A DNA stretch of 28,946 bases from a virus, in the IMG/VR virus record IMGVR_UViG_3300008952_000225, positions 1 to 28,946 of that record; one strand, 5' to 3'. The stretch's first letter is position 1. The number at the start of each line of letters is the position of its first letter. The notes under the pieces are model-generated. The model was not told the origin of the DNA, made no database searches, and worked only from the letters and a program-made list of their open reading frames with translations. This document shows positions 6,297-15,094 of the stretch, piece after piece. Made by a program: the position numbers and the translations under genes.

Positions 6297-9200
6297 GTGC
6301 CTGACTCCGCTGCTGCTGCCTGACGAGAGGGCAATGTGCATTTACTATAATCAACTTCTTTGTCCTCTTCATCAACCTGCTTCGGCACCACACACCCAGG
6401 CTTCGTTATCTCCGCTACCCATTTTGCTGTAATTTCAGAGTTAGCCACGCCAGGACCAAAGGTGTGTTCCGAACGAATAATCATATGATATCCCCCCACT
6501 CCCAATTGTGTCAAATCGTACTCGCTATTCACACTAGGTGAAAAGCCTGCAGGGTCGATGAATATATAATTGCCGGGAAAAGCACTTACATCTGCATATG
6601 TGCTTATCTTAGCATCATACATTTCTCTCAACTGTTGAAGCCCATCATATCCTTGTTGTTCAAAGCGAACCTCCTTGAGACCTGGAGCGTCAGTCTTAGT
6701 TAAGTTAATGTTTTTAATGATGCCTGTGGGTTTTCCTATCTGATAATGCCAAATGCCTCGCGTTTGATCTTCGTCTTTGTCTCCGTTCATCTTTTCAGTA
6801 GGATAGGTACGCGCAGCGAAATAAACTAAATAATTAATTTCTTTCGCAAAGCCGGGATCGACGATGGCAGTTCCGCGTTGTCCCGAGATGCTTAATAATG
6901 GATAAGAAAGCTCAGACCGGTCGATACGCAAGCGCTTAGCGGGGACGCTTCGTACATCGGTTATCATATCGTCATTTACTGCATCAGCAGGGAGTACTCC
7001 CTGCTCTACCAACAATTGAGTTTGGCGCCAGGCATCGCTGTTTGCGCGCATTGTTGCATCATCCAGTGGCACATCATATGTTGTGCGTTGTATGGCGGCG
7101 GTGATTTCATCGGGGCCATCAACAGTTTCTTTATAAGCAGTCAGCGAAGCTTGTGCTAGTTTAGTAGACTGTTTGGCAACGTTGCTAAAACATGTGTCGT
7201 TGTTCAGGAAGGTTCTTAAAAATTCGTTAAACAAATCATTTAAAAATTTGGGAAGCGGATAGACGGCTTCATCTTTCTTTAACATTTTTTTAGTTAACCA
7301 TTCAATAAAATACCTTACAGATATGGGAACATCGCCCATGCATATCATTTTACTCTCTATGGTGCCGCCCTTCCCGGTGACGGGATCCGCCTTAGTGGTA
7401 TGCACAATTTCCATTGGTCCCAACAACAACCTGAATTTTTTAAAGTTTTCTAAGTAGCGAACATAATTGGCTCTTTCATCCATAATCTGTTGTTCGGTTA
7501 TAATGCCCTCTGGATCGTCAGTGCTGCTTCCCACTGAAACCGATCCTTCGCTGATGTCCACTAGTGTCTTTTCGATCCCTTTCAAAATAATATCAATTAA
7601 ATCACTAATATAAAAATAACTCACTGCTTGTGCAGGGTTGACGTCTCTAAGTGCATTGGTGCGTACTTCAACATCGGAAGATAACTGCTCTGTTAATGTT
7701 GGTTCATAGCCTGGTGGCATGCCCAAAATATATGGCGCTAAATCTATTTCTCCTCGGATGGGACCCTCCGCCTGGAATGTTACCAGTTCTGCTAAAGGAA
7801 TATCTAAGAATTGAATTTTTCTTTCATTGAGCAAATTTGTAACTAAGGACTGCATACTAGTATCAATTTCTGCTTGCATAAGATCTTTTTGAGACGACCG
7901 CAATTCGTTTACTTTTTCGGTCTCGCAAGTTTTATTATATTCTTGATATTGAAGTTTGCGATTCAGTTGACTGACTGTGACTGTAGGATCGCTAAAAATA
8001 TTAAAGACAGATTGGTCAAAGAAGTCTTCTACGTATGCTAAATAATTTAATACAAACTCTACGCGCCCTTGTTCGTCAATATTAAACTCATGAATAGTGG
8101 GAGTGAGATTTAAAGTAATGCACGAATCTTCAATAGCTTTTTTGAGAGGATCGCCCGATGGAATCAAACTATCTGTACCGGGGCGCGCCCAGCCTACGAT
8201 GGCTTTAAGACGAAAGTTTAATTTAGTTTCAGGTACGGTGCTTACGTCATGATCGAGCGGGTTAATCTGATCAGTGGTTACGGGTTTACACCCTTGGGGT
8301 CCGTCAGGCAACCCTCCGGTTTTAAGTGCCAAATCCGCATAAGAATAATCGCCCCGATCTCTTAAAAGCTCATCAAAAGTATTTGCATGCAATACTAGTT
8401 TAGCTTTGATACTCTTTTTAATTGCAAAAGGGTTATCGGCTTCATAAGAAAAGGTAAACTTTTTAATTCCTACTCCGTGGCCACGCCTCTTTTTGTTCAT
8501 CAAAAAGTCTTCAAGATCACCCATGAAACCCCCTCGTAAAAATGGGGCAGCACCTCTATCAATAGCACTTTGCATCGTAGCGCCCCAAGGATATGCCATG
8601 CTCGTATAAAAAGAATCAAACTTCATTTCTATTTGGCTTTCGTTGCCTTTCTTATCACTGATAACTTTAAATAATCTAATCATTGGCTGCAAGCTTGAGA
8701 GTTGTGCTGTCTTCATATCAAAAAATGCTGCTTTGCTGCTATCTCCGTCTTTCCCTATATGTTGAGTTAGTTTGTTCATAAAAGCAAAAGGATCGCCCTG
8801 TGCCAACAAGCATGCATTGGTGCCGCCCCCTTGATAAGGAAGGCTTTTGAGTGCCTGCTCTTCATCGAGCGTTTGTTTAAGTTGAGACAACTGATAAATG
8901 TGACCTAACAAAAAACATTGCTCTTTGAACACGATCCCCTCTTTGCCGGTAGACGTGGCGGACGCAACGAGAGCTTCTTTTCGTTCTTTCAGGTCTGCAC
9001 CCCTGCTCATGGCCGCATCATATGCTTCGCAAGCTGCAGATGTGGCGGGGTCGAATTGGACGCTCGCTAAATCCTCCGCTGAGACGCCTCGGTCCGTGGC
9101 GGTGGCTCGGGCAGCTAAACACTTTTGTCCTACTGCTGAATTTTTTGCGCCTTCAGAGATTCTGGCAATCTCCTCTGGGAGACCTCTCAACATGTCATTT

Positions 9201-9709
9201 TTGTCCATTAATTCTGTGAGAAACTTTCTGTAATCGTCAGTCGCCTGTTTTTGCAGTCCATCGGTGCATTGTGCTAGGTCGGGATAAGCTTCTTTGAAAG
9301 CTTCAATTTTCGCTGTGATGTCCGCCCTGTGCTCGTCGGTCATCAAAGCGGGGTCGAGCCCTTGATGGGTATTGATTTCTCTCTGTATGTTGAACAAAGC
9401 TGTACGAGTGTCCCCAAGTCCGCTCGTTTGGTAGTTACCCACCATCCACGTTCCCCAAATCTTGTTGGCATTGCTCCCTGCGTTCTCCCAAAACTTCTCC
9501 CCTTCTTCGGAGTAGTCGGCATAGTCAGAGCCAATGTTTGCGTCAATCCAAATAGGCGCACCTTCTGTCGTTGGAATAGCTGACCCGTTCTCAGCAGTTT
9601 GAGTAGGATTGGCAGCCGCATGAATCCCCAAGGCTGCCTCTATGTAGGCAGCCTCTAGTTCTTTAATAGCATCAAAATCGGTAACATCTCCATCCCAACA
9701 TCCAGCCAT
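6293..9709 (-). CDS. Large virion protein, probably baseplate or hub component
   Basis: This 1138-residue protein is the largest in the window. There is no signal peptide; the N-terminal 350 residues are charged and helical with scattered cysteines. Near 420-445 is FTFSYEADNPFAIKKSIKAK, followed by a Leu-rich segment, a pattern I associate with large structural proteins of marine myoviruses. The last 130 residues hold a run of beta-type sequence with NYIFIDPAGFSPS and LGVGGYHMIIRSEHTF, like the end domain of phage baseplate or hub proteins in which a glycine-rich turn is followed by two strands. It follows the gp53-type gene by a four-base gap (stop 9713, start 9709) and overlaps the 399-residue gene. 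The baseplate role is inferred from context and texture only; no catalytic motif was found. Confidence 0.55.
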   Translation of the reverse strand: MAGCWDGDVTDFDAIKELEAAYIEAALGIHAAANPTQTAENGSAIPTTEGAPIWIDANIGSDYADYSEEGEKFWENAGSNANKIWGTWMVGNYQTSGLGDTRTALFNIQREINTHQGLDPALMTDEHRADITAKIEAFKEAYPDLAQCTDGLQKQATDDYRKFLTELMDKNDMLRGLPEEIARISEGAKNSAVGQKCLAARATATDRGVSAEDLASVQFDPATSAACEAYDAAMSRGADLKERKEALVASATSTGKEGIVFKEQCFLLGHIYQLSQLKQTLDEEQALKSLPYQGGGTNACLLAQGDPFAFMNKLTQHIGKDGDSSKAAFFDMKTAQLSSLQPMIRLFKVISDKKGNESQIEMKFDSFYTSMAYPWGATMQSAIDRGAAPFLRGGFMGDLEDFLMNKKRRGHGVGIKKFTFSYEADNPFAIKKSIKAKLVLHANTFDELLRDRGDYSYADLALKTGGLPDGPQGCKPVTTDQINPLDHDVSTVPETKLNFRLKAIVGWARPGTDSLIPSGDPLKKAIEDSCITLNLTPTIHEFNIDEQGRVEFVLNYLAYVEDFFDQSVFNIFSDPTVTVSQLNRKLQYQEYNKTCETEKVNELRSSQKDLMQAEIDTSMQSLVTNLLNERKIQFLDIPLAELVTFQAEGPIRGEIDLAPYILGMPPGYEPTLTEQLSSDVEVRTNALRDVNPAQAVSYFYISDLIDIILKGIEKTLVDISEGSVSVGSSTDDPEGIITEQQIMDERANYVRYLENFKKFRLLLGPMEIVHTTKADPVTGKGGTIESKMICMGDVPISVRYFIEWLTKKMLKKDEAVYPLPKFLNDLFNEFLRTFLNNDTCFSNVAKQSTKLAQASLTAYKETVDGPDEITAAIQRTTYDVPLDDATMRANSDAWRQTQLLVEQGVLPADAVNDDMITDVRSVPAKRLRIDRSELSYPLLSISGQRGTAIVDPGFAKEINYLVYFAARTYPTEKMNGDKDEDQTRGIWHYQIGKPTGIIKNINLTKTDAPGLKEVRFEQQGYDGLQQLREMYDAKISTYADVSAFPGNYIFIDPAGFSPSVNSEYDLTQLGVGGYHMIIRSEHTFGPGVANSEITAKWVAEITKPGCVVPKQVDEEDKEVDYSKCTLPSRQAAAAESGT

Positions 9710-9712
9710 AGC

Positions 9713-10051
9713 TTATATCCCCAATGCCTTGAGTGCCTTTTCCAAGTTGATGGGGATAGTCAAGGGAGAGCCTGTGGTTATGTCAGCTTCGCACCCGTAA
9801 CCGTTCCACCACGCAATGACCCACCAATAGCGAGAGTCGCCATAAAATGTGTGAGCTAAGTTATACAACCTATCTCCGTAAGACCATAGATGTACTGTAG
9901 TCTTATGGCGCGACCTCTCGGATACACTAGGATTCTTTATCTTAACCGTGCCGTATTGACGAACTGCCTTTAACCCTCGCTCTTTCAAGAGAGGTTGATA
10001 ATACTCACTGGCATTGATAATAATGTCTTTTCGTTTATATCTTGTTGGCAT
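9713..10051 (-). CDS. gp53: LysM-like baseplate wedge protein, gp53-type
   Basis: The 112-residue protein is dominated by one LysM-like unit at about 55-102: HLWSYGDRLYNLAHTFYGDSRYW in two halves, then WVIAWWNG, then a short strand ending LTIPIN. The order of a YGDRL opening, a Tyr-Gly-Asp turn, the Trp-rich helix and the final G-x-x-L-x-I-P matches LysM-type domains used in phage baseplates, as in T4 gp53 and P2 gpX. T4 gp53 is near 196 residues, so this would be a reduced form. It is preceded by AAGGAG and sits among tail genes, supporting a baseplate wedge role rather than a lysin. A general LysM tail protein is the alternative. Confidence 0.62.
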   Translation of the reverse strand: MPTRYKRKDIIINASEYYQPLLKERGLKAVRQYGTVKIKNPSVSERSRHKTTVHLWSYGDRLYNLAHTFYGDSRYWWVIAWWNGYGCEADITTGSPLTIPINLEKALKALGI

Positions 10052-10071
10052 TAATAAAGTTCTCCTTAATA

Positions 10072-11193
10072 TTAATAGTCGTAGGGATTGGTTAACTCAG
10101 TTCCAAATACTGTCTGCGCTCCCTCGTTTTGAGATTCCCACTCGCCACGCATAGAGGATTTAATATATTCATTGTCCGTATCGCGGTGCTTCTTTACATC
10201 TTGCTTGTATCGGAAGTCTCCTAATACTCCAGCATAGCGCGCTTCAGCATTGGCAGCGTCTTGCTCTGGAGTGTAACCTTCTGGCTCTTCTTGTTCTCGA
10301 TCTAATGCAGGATAGAGGCTTGTGTCGATGCTATTGGATCCGGTCACAATTGTGGCAACATCCCAGCCGGCTGCATATTCAGGCTGATCTGCCCATGGGG
10401 TCTTCACCATCGAATCGTCGACGTCCATGTTAGGAGCACCATAAGGAAAGTTTGTATTGCTAAAGTTAGTGCTGTTTTCCCAACCCAACGCTGTCTCGTG
10501 AATTGCAGAAAAGTCCAAGTTGACCTCAATCATTTTGGGAAGAATTGCGTCCAATGTGACGCCGCTTCCTACTGCTTCTTGACGCGACCAGCGCGCAAGA
10601 GGCTTCTCAATCACGCCAATGTCAGGGTTCTCCAAATTATGATTAACCGTTAAGTTGTTAATGGCTCCCAAAAGTCCCAAATTCGCATCGCGAGTTGACG
10701 AATAGTTATCAAATATTTGCTCGGGTGTTTGACCCTCGGCGCCATTCTGTGCATTAGTCAGCAAGTTCATTACTTTTAATCGAATCAAAGGTGATTGTGT
10801 GATAGTGGTTGCGCTAGCCGGATCTTCATAAGACGGATAGAGAAACTGAATAAGCTTTTGAACTTTCGACAAGTTCTCATAACCCTCACCGGCCGTAGAG
10901 CATGGGATTTTAAATGCCAACGTTATCTTGCGCTGTGTTTGCTTGAACATATAAATAGGATCCGCTCGACCATATACAGATTCCCCACTCCAATCAGAAG
11001 AATAAGTTTCGTTAAAAGCTGTGATAAAAGCTTTAAAATAAACCGATCTTTTCGAGGGCACATGCCAAAACGACAAAACAAAACCTTTATTTGCGAGAGC
11101 ATCTGTGCCGTCCACATCATAGCGTGGAGACAGTTCATCTTTGCGAGGATCATTGTATGCTGAGTTATTGAAAAATTTAGGATCGCTGCTCAT
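10072..11193 (-). CDS. Tail/baseplate structural protein
   Basis: The 373-residue product has a conserved-looking core at about 54-150: FITAFNETYSSDW, VYGRADPIYMF with KQTQRKITLAFKIPC, then NLSKVQKLIQFLYPSY and SPLIRLKVMNLL. The sequence YGR-x-DPI, a strand, an evenly spaced helix ending in YPSY, then a Pro-Leu-Ile strand is a pattern seen in tail-tube-end or baseplate proteins of large myoviruses. The C-terminal 120 residues are acidic and low in complexity with many Glu, Asp, Ala and Tyr. It lies directly after the tape measure with only a 26-base gap containing AAGGAG, the usual place for hub and tube-initiator proteins (T4 gp48 and gp54). The precise role is inferred. Confidence 0.55.
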   Translation of the reverse strand: MSSDPKFFNNSAYNDPRKDELSPRYDVDGTDALANKGFVLSFWHVPSKRSVYFKAFITAFNETYSSDWSGESVYGRADPIYMFKQTQRKITLAFKIPCSTAGEGYENLSKVQKLIQFLYPSYEDPASATTITQSPLIRLKVMNLLTNAQNGAEGQTPEQIFDNYSSTRDANLGLLGAINNLTVNHNLENPDIGVIEKPLARWSRQEAVGSGVTLDAILPKMIEVNLDFSAIHETALGWENSTNFSNTNFPYGAPNMDVDDSMVKTPWADQPEYAAGWDVATIVTGSNSIDTSLYPALDREQEEPEGYTPEQDAANAEARYAGVLGDFRYKQDVKKHRDTDNEYIKSSMRGEWESQNEGAQTVFGTELTNPYDY

Positions 11194-11219
11194 TGTGTTA
11201 TATCTCCTTATTAACTTAA

Positions 11220-13877
11220 TTAGCCGTTGTGCAAATTAAGCTCTTTAACTCTTTTTCCTACTACCTCGATTACAAAGTTGGCCATCTCGTCGCCGTCCAC
11301 TTTAAGAGTAACAGGTTGTCTTACTCTCTCTATTGTTTCGGCGCCGGCTGGGGCTGCAGTTCCTTGAGTGCCGTTAATGATCATTGCCATTTTTTCTACC
11401 GTTGCGCTGGTTCCTGCAGCGGCACGACGATTGGTGGCTGCGCTTAGTTTCTCTACATCCGCTAACGCTTCGAGGTTGCTGGTAAATGTAAGAGTCTTGT
11501 GTGTGTCAAGCTTTCCAATGGTCTCAATAATACCTTCAATCTCAGACCGCACTGCAGCAAGATTTGCTATGTCAGTTAAACCTCCCAAAGAGGAGATAAA
11601 TTCGCCAAAAGCGGCTACCTTTTCAGTGCTCATTAGTGCCATCGAAAGTGCAAGCCCTGCGAAGGCTACTGCGAGGTATCCCACGCCCACTGAAGCTAGA
11701 AGGAGAAGTGGTGCCATAACACCTAAGCCTATAAACAGCGCCAGAAGAGCGCCGGCTTTCGGAACATCTATAGCTTCAAACAACATTGCCATACCGGTGC
11801 CCATAAGCCCGATGCCTGCTGCAGCCATGCCGATGCCGGCGCCAATTGCCAAGAAGACGGCAGCTAAAATAAGCAAACCAGGAGCAACTCCCATTGCAGC
11901 GCCGCCGGCAGCTATCAAAGCAGGCGTTAAGAAATAAAGCCCTACTCCAATAGCAAGCAATACGACTGCCATGCCTGCCATCTGTTCAACACTTAGCAAC
12001 GAGAAGGCTGCAGCCATTAATGCTACACCTGCTGTTGCGAGAAAAATAGCTGCTCCCAATTGCATCATTGGAATTGCTAATTTTTGAATAGAAGCGGCGG
12101 ATGTGTCGCTAACTCTGCTAAGCGCAAACAATGCTCCTGCCATTGCGAATAAAGCTATAACTAATAGGGACGGAGATTTCATAAGCATGCCGGCGGCGAT
12201 GGCGGAGAGCGCCGACGCAAAAAGCATTAGCGGAATCTGAGCCTTCTTGGCTCCAGCTGCTACCATCTGGTTGCTTGACGCCAAGAATATATTTGCCGTG
12301 GCTTGCACCATAGTGGCAACACGGAGCGCAACCATAAATGGAAACAGCAACCTGAGAACAGGGCTAATGTACTGCAGGAATGACACAAATTTTTGAACGG
12401 TCTCTGCTAATTTCAAAAACCCGTCAGCGTTATCAGCTAGAATAGCTTTAAGTTTATCCTGAATGTTCATGACTGCTTGGGCGCGCTCTTTCTGTTCAAT
12501 GAGGGCTTCAGCGCTCTGATTAGAGGAGCCGGCTAAATCATCCATATTTCCAGACAACATTAGCGCAAGGTCGCCCACATCTGCGAGACCTAATGCGTCC
12601 TTATAAAAGTTCTTCTGGTAGTAGCTCATGTCATCAAAGCTTAAACCAGCATCTAAGATTGAATCGCGGATCATACTAAACCTTTCGGCCGGATCGGTAG
12701 TCATCATCAAGTCCATTGCATTTACAAAGTTGCCGCCTAGTGCTGCATTTAGCTTACCGGCTTGTTCTGCCGCGCCTTCGAAGGTATCAAACTTGTTTGT
12801 AATACTCAACAGTTTGTTCATTTCCATGCCTGTAATCTTGGCAATATGTTGCAAGTCCTTAAACGCTTTAACACCTTGATCGCCAAACTTAGCTAGCGCT
12901 TGTCCAGAGGCAGCAAATTCTGCTGCAAATTCTCCTTGATCACGCCCCAACATGCGCGCAGTAGCCGCAAGCTCTCCTTGAACTGCAATTGCATCTCCCA
13001 CTGATAGGTCGAACATCTTCATGGAATTCTGGACACCCTTCGCATAGTCCTCAATGTTCACGCCCAGTTCTGCGGCTAGCGCGCCACTAGTGCGTAAAGC
13101 TTGCTGTTCGGCGCCGCTCATCATTGTATAATCAGTGACAGCTTTAACAAGCGATGTTTCAGCTTTGGTGGCATCTTCAATGCTCACCCCATATTCATTA
13201 AGTGCTTTGTAATTAGCTTTTATCGCTTGTGTATATCTCGGACCTAATTGAAGTTGACGTTCAAATGCTTTAGTTTGTTGATCAAATTGCATTATAAGAT
13301 CGACACCAACTCTCGTTATTTTCTTAATAGCGACTTCCATGCCCGCCAAAGATTTACCCCAAGCTAAACTGGCTGTCGCTCTGGCGCCCTGTTCCATCGC
13401 GGCGCCCCAATCGGCTGCAGCTTTCATCATCTTAGTTTGTAAAGGCGTGCCTTCCGCTAGCTGTGTGTTGATGCGCTGATGAGCGTCTCTAATAGCTTCA
13501 ACCGAGTTTAATTGACCGTCTAACAGCTGCAGATTGTCAGCTAATTGTTGATAATGCGCCTTTTGCTCGGGGCTCATCCCCTCCAGTAGATCCTGGTAAT
13601 CTGCGCCGGCGAGGATGCGCTTACGCATTTCATCTAGAAGTTGTCCTTCAAGCTGTAGTTCTGTCTCTCTTAAAAGTTTTGTCCGTTGGCGATCTGCGTA
13701 CTCATCCTTGATGAGGGCACTATACTCCCCTTCTCTGTTAATGACTTTGTTCAGTGTTTCTAGTCGCGTTTGAAGATCTCGAGTAGTTTCACGCCCTATG
13801 TTTAGTAACCGTTCAGCTATCGCGATTTGCTCGGGTGTGGGAGACGGATTGTCTCCGGGTGGATCACCAATTCCCAT
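11220..13877 (-). CDS. Tape measure protein
   Basis: The 885-residue protein has the three-part texture of a tape measure: a charged helical N-terminal region with coiled-coil character (10-140), an Ala-rich helical middle with FDTFEGAAEQAGKLNAAL (363-380) and GLADVGDLALMLSG (430-443), and a long hydrophobic region (about 500-765) made of several Ala/Gly/Leu/Met membrane-like helices. It should set tail length inside the tube and pass into the host envelope on injection. It is longer than T4 gp29 (590 residues) and does not look like it, but resembles tape measures of other large phages. Position after the tube and gp26-type genes is standard. A terminator and the shared ACTATTTA motif precede it, so it probably begins its own transcript. 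The ATG at 13877 follows AGAGG. Confidence 0.82.
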   Translation of the reverse strand: MGIGDPPGDNPSPTPEQIAIAERLLNIGRETTRDLQTRLETLNKVINREGEYSALIKDEYADRQRTKLLRETELQLEGQLLDEMRKRILAGADYQDLLEGMSPEQKAHYQQLADNLQLLDGQLNSVEAIRDAHQRINTQLAEGTPLQTKMMKAAADWGAAMEQGARATASLAWGKSLAGMEVAIKKITRVGVDLIMQFDQQTKAFERQLQLGPRYTQAIKANYKALNEYGVSIEDATKAETSLVKAVTDYTMMSGAEQQALRTSGALAAELGVNIEDYAKGVQNSMKMFDLSVGDAIAVQGELAATARMLGRDQGEFAAEFAASGQALAKFGDQGVKAFKDLQHIAKITGMEMNKLLSITNKFDTFEGAAEQAGKLNAALGGNFVNAMDLMMTTDPAERFSMIRDSILDAGLSFDDMSYYQKNFYKDALGLADVGDLALMLSGNMDDLAGSSNQSAEALIEQKERAQAVMNIQDKLKAILADNADGFLKLAETVQKFVSFLQYISPVLRLLFPFMVALRVATMVQATANIFLASSNQMVAAGAKKAQIPLMLFASALSAIAAGMLMKSPSLLVIALFAMAGALFALSRVSDTSAASIQKLAIPMMQLGAAIFLATAGVALMAAAFSLLSVEQMAGMAVVLLAIGVGLYFLTPALIAAGGAAMGVAPGLLILAAVFLAIGAGIGMAAAGIGLMGTGMAMLFEAIDVPKAGALLALFIGLGVMAPLLLLASVGVGYLAVAFAGLALSMALMSTEKVAAFGEFISSLGGLTDIANLAAVRSEIEGIIETIGKLDTHKTLTFTSNLEALADVEKLSAATNRRAAAGTSATVEKMAMIINGTQGTAAPAGAETIERVRQPVTLKVDGDEMANFVIEVVGKRVKELNLHNG

Positions 13878-13909
13878 AAATAATACCTCTTATAAACTTG
13901 CGTCTACAT

Positions 13910-13917
13910 TAAATAGT
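13910..13917 (-). promoter_or_regulatory. Shared intergenic motif ACTATTTA before the tape measure gene
   Basis: AAAACTATTTA on the coding strand, 33 bases before the tape measure start and about nine bases after the T-run of the preceding terminator. One of five copies of this element in the late region; a putative late promoter. Confidence 0.4.
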
Positions 13918-13925
13918 TTTTGCAT

Positions 13926-13952
13926 AAAAAAGACAGAGCAATTGCCCTGTCT
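13926..13952 (-). terminator. Intrinsic terminator after the gp26-type gene pair
   Basis: On the minus strand AGACAGGGC, loop AATT, GCTCTGTCT forms a 9-bp stem with a single G-T wobble, followed directly by TTTTT. It lies just after the stop at 13968 and separates the sheath-tube-chaperone block from the tape measure. Confidence 0.85.
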
Positions 13953-13967
13953 AATATAATTCCGTAA

Positions 13968-14261
13968 TTATCGCTTCATGCTGTCTGGAATTTGCGGTTG
14001 ATTATATGGAGTCAAAGTTTGAGTGCGAGAGCCGCCAGATCCTCGAGAAGCTTCTTCAATGGCAGTATTCTCTTTTTCAATCTGTTGCACTAAGCGCCCA
14101 ACAAACCACTTCCGCAAACCAAGAGGCAAATTATAAGCTTCTGAAAATGACCAACCGCCTGAATACTTTAAGAAAAAGAACTGCTCATACACGTTCTCGA
14201 TGTATTCATCGGTCAGGCCAAAAAAAGTCCGCAGTGAGCGGCACCTCCATTTCCTGCTCAT
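13968..14261 (-). CDS. Out-of-frame partner of the gp26-type gene (gp51-like or chaperone extension)
   Basis: This frame lies +1 relative to the preceding gene and overlaps its 3' end. The part that looks like real protein begins at about 14227: LRTFFGLTDEYIENVYEQFF, then LKYSGGWSFSEAYNLPLGLRKWF and a Glu/Lys helix, ending in a Ser/Gly/Pro tail. The ATG at 14261 has only a weak GAG as ribosome site, and a TTG at 14300 has none, so independent initiation is poorly supported. A +1 slip on the seven-T run at 14226-14220 would instead add 83 residues to the upstream protein, giving about 364. The gene order, tube, this pair, tape measure, is that of tail assembly chaperones such as lambda G/GT and P2 E/E'. 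In T4 the neighbours 26 and 51 hold a comparable place. Confidence 0.65.
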   Translation of the reverse strand: MSRKWRCRSLRTFFGLTDEYIENVYEQFFFLKYSGGWSFSEAYNLPLGLRKWFVGRLVQQIEKENTAIEEASRGSGGSRTQTLTPYNQPQIPDSMKR

Positions 14262-15063
14262 AATCACACTCGTTACATTCAAACGTTTGAGTAAGATCAA
14301 TATTAGGCGTTGTAAGCTTATAAACTAGACGCAAGTGGCGCGCATCGCTCGAGGGCATATTATCTACTAAATAGTTAATAGCCTCTTGAGTCGAGTTGCC
14401 ATTCACTGCAACAATAAACTGTCGAAGTTGGCGTGTAATGGGGTTTTCATCTTGTCGTTTCTTGCGCGCATTCTCGATTTGCATCACTAGGTTACGCTCG
14501 TCTACTCCATTCAACAAACGAAAAGCAACTTCGACTTTGGTGCGAGGAAGAACCGTCATAAAGGTTCCATCTTCTTGAAGAGTTGCTTCGTCGGCACTAT
14601 AGCCGTTGCCGTCGTAAACTGAAGCGTCATTCAAATTAAACTCATAGTCCTGCTGGACTCCACATGAAGGACACGTCACACTGGTACCATATTCGCTCCC
14701 ATAGCCAGAGACTCTAGTTGCAATCAAGATTGCATTGCGATCCCCTACCAGTAACGAATCAGCGTTGACATTTTTGTTGACAATAATGCTCTTAATGAGT
14801 CGATCTATTGCAATCCCCTTCTTGAGGAGAGCCCTCGACGTGAGCAAATCTTCTTCTTTTGCGGTCATTTGTTTAATTTCAATAGTATCTTCTCCATGAA
14901 GGGGGTGACCCTCTGGATAATATTTTCCTTTTGAAGGAAGCTCCACAAATTCAGTGGGGACGACAAATGAAAAGCCCTCTGAATTATTATTTTGTACTAC
15001 GGGTGGAGGGGGCGCTTCTACATTAGTTTTTCGTGCGCCTGTCCGATCTGTATTTCTAGCCAA
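14206..15063 (-). CDS. gp26: gp26-type baseplate hub or tail assembly protein with zinc ribbon
   Basis: The 285-residue protein has a Pro-rich N-terminal leader, then VELPSKGKYYPEGHPL (40-55), a block typical of T4 gp26 relatives, followed by IKQMTAKEEDLLTSRALLKKG (63-83) and LVGDRNAILIATRVSGYGSEY (105-125). Two CxxC pairs, C131/C134 and C263/C266, would form a split zinc ribbon. T4 gp26 is about 208 residues. The start is the TTG at 15063 preceded by GAGGTG at about seven bases; no early ATG exists in frame. The position between tube and tape measure, plus a second overlapping frame, suggests an assembly chaperone as much as a hub part. Family call moderate; the chaperone role is inferred. 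Confidence 0.68.
   Translation of the reverse strand: MARNTDRTGARKTNVEAPPPPVVQNNNSEGFSFVVPTEFVELPSKGKYYPEGHPLHGEDTIEIKQMTAKEEDLLTSRALLKKGIAIDRLIKSIIVNKNVNADSLLVGDRNAILIATRVSGYGSEYGTSVTCPSCGVQQDYEFNLNDASVYDGNGYSADEATLQEDGTFMTVLPRTKVEVAFRLLNGVDERNLVMQIENARKKRQDENPITRQLRQFIVAVNGNSTQEAINYLVDNMPSSDARHLRLVYKLTTPNIDLTQTFECNECDYEQEMEVPLTADFFWPDR
14220..14226 (-). promoter_or_regulatory. Seven-T run, candidate ribosomal frameshift site
   Basis: In the gp26-type frame the bases read GAC TTT TTT TGG, four codons before the TGA stop at 14208-14206. A tRNA-Phe on the second TTT can shift forward one base and still pair with TTT, giving GGC CTG ACC in the frame of the downstream partner. A -1 shift would need CTT pairing and would enter the wrong frame. 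Confidence 0.45.
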
Positions 15064-15094
15064 TATACACCTCGTTTTGTTTTAGCTTGTTTTT

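Noticed and set aside
6297-6341. ATG at 6341 for the 399-residue protein
   Set aside because: It needs a 49-base overlap and lacks a ribosome site; ATG 6296 gives the common ATGA junction.
11368-11937. Long open frame on the plus strand inside the tape measure gene
   Set aside because: It is the complement of Ala/Gly-rich codons, has no ribosome site and runs against every other gene.
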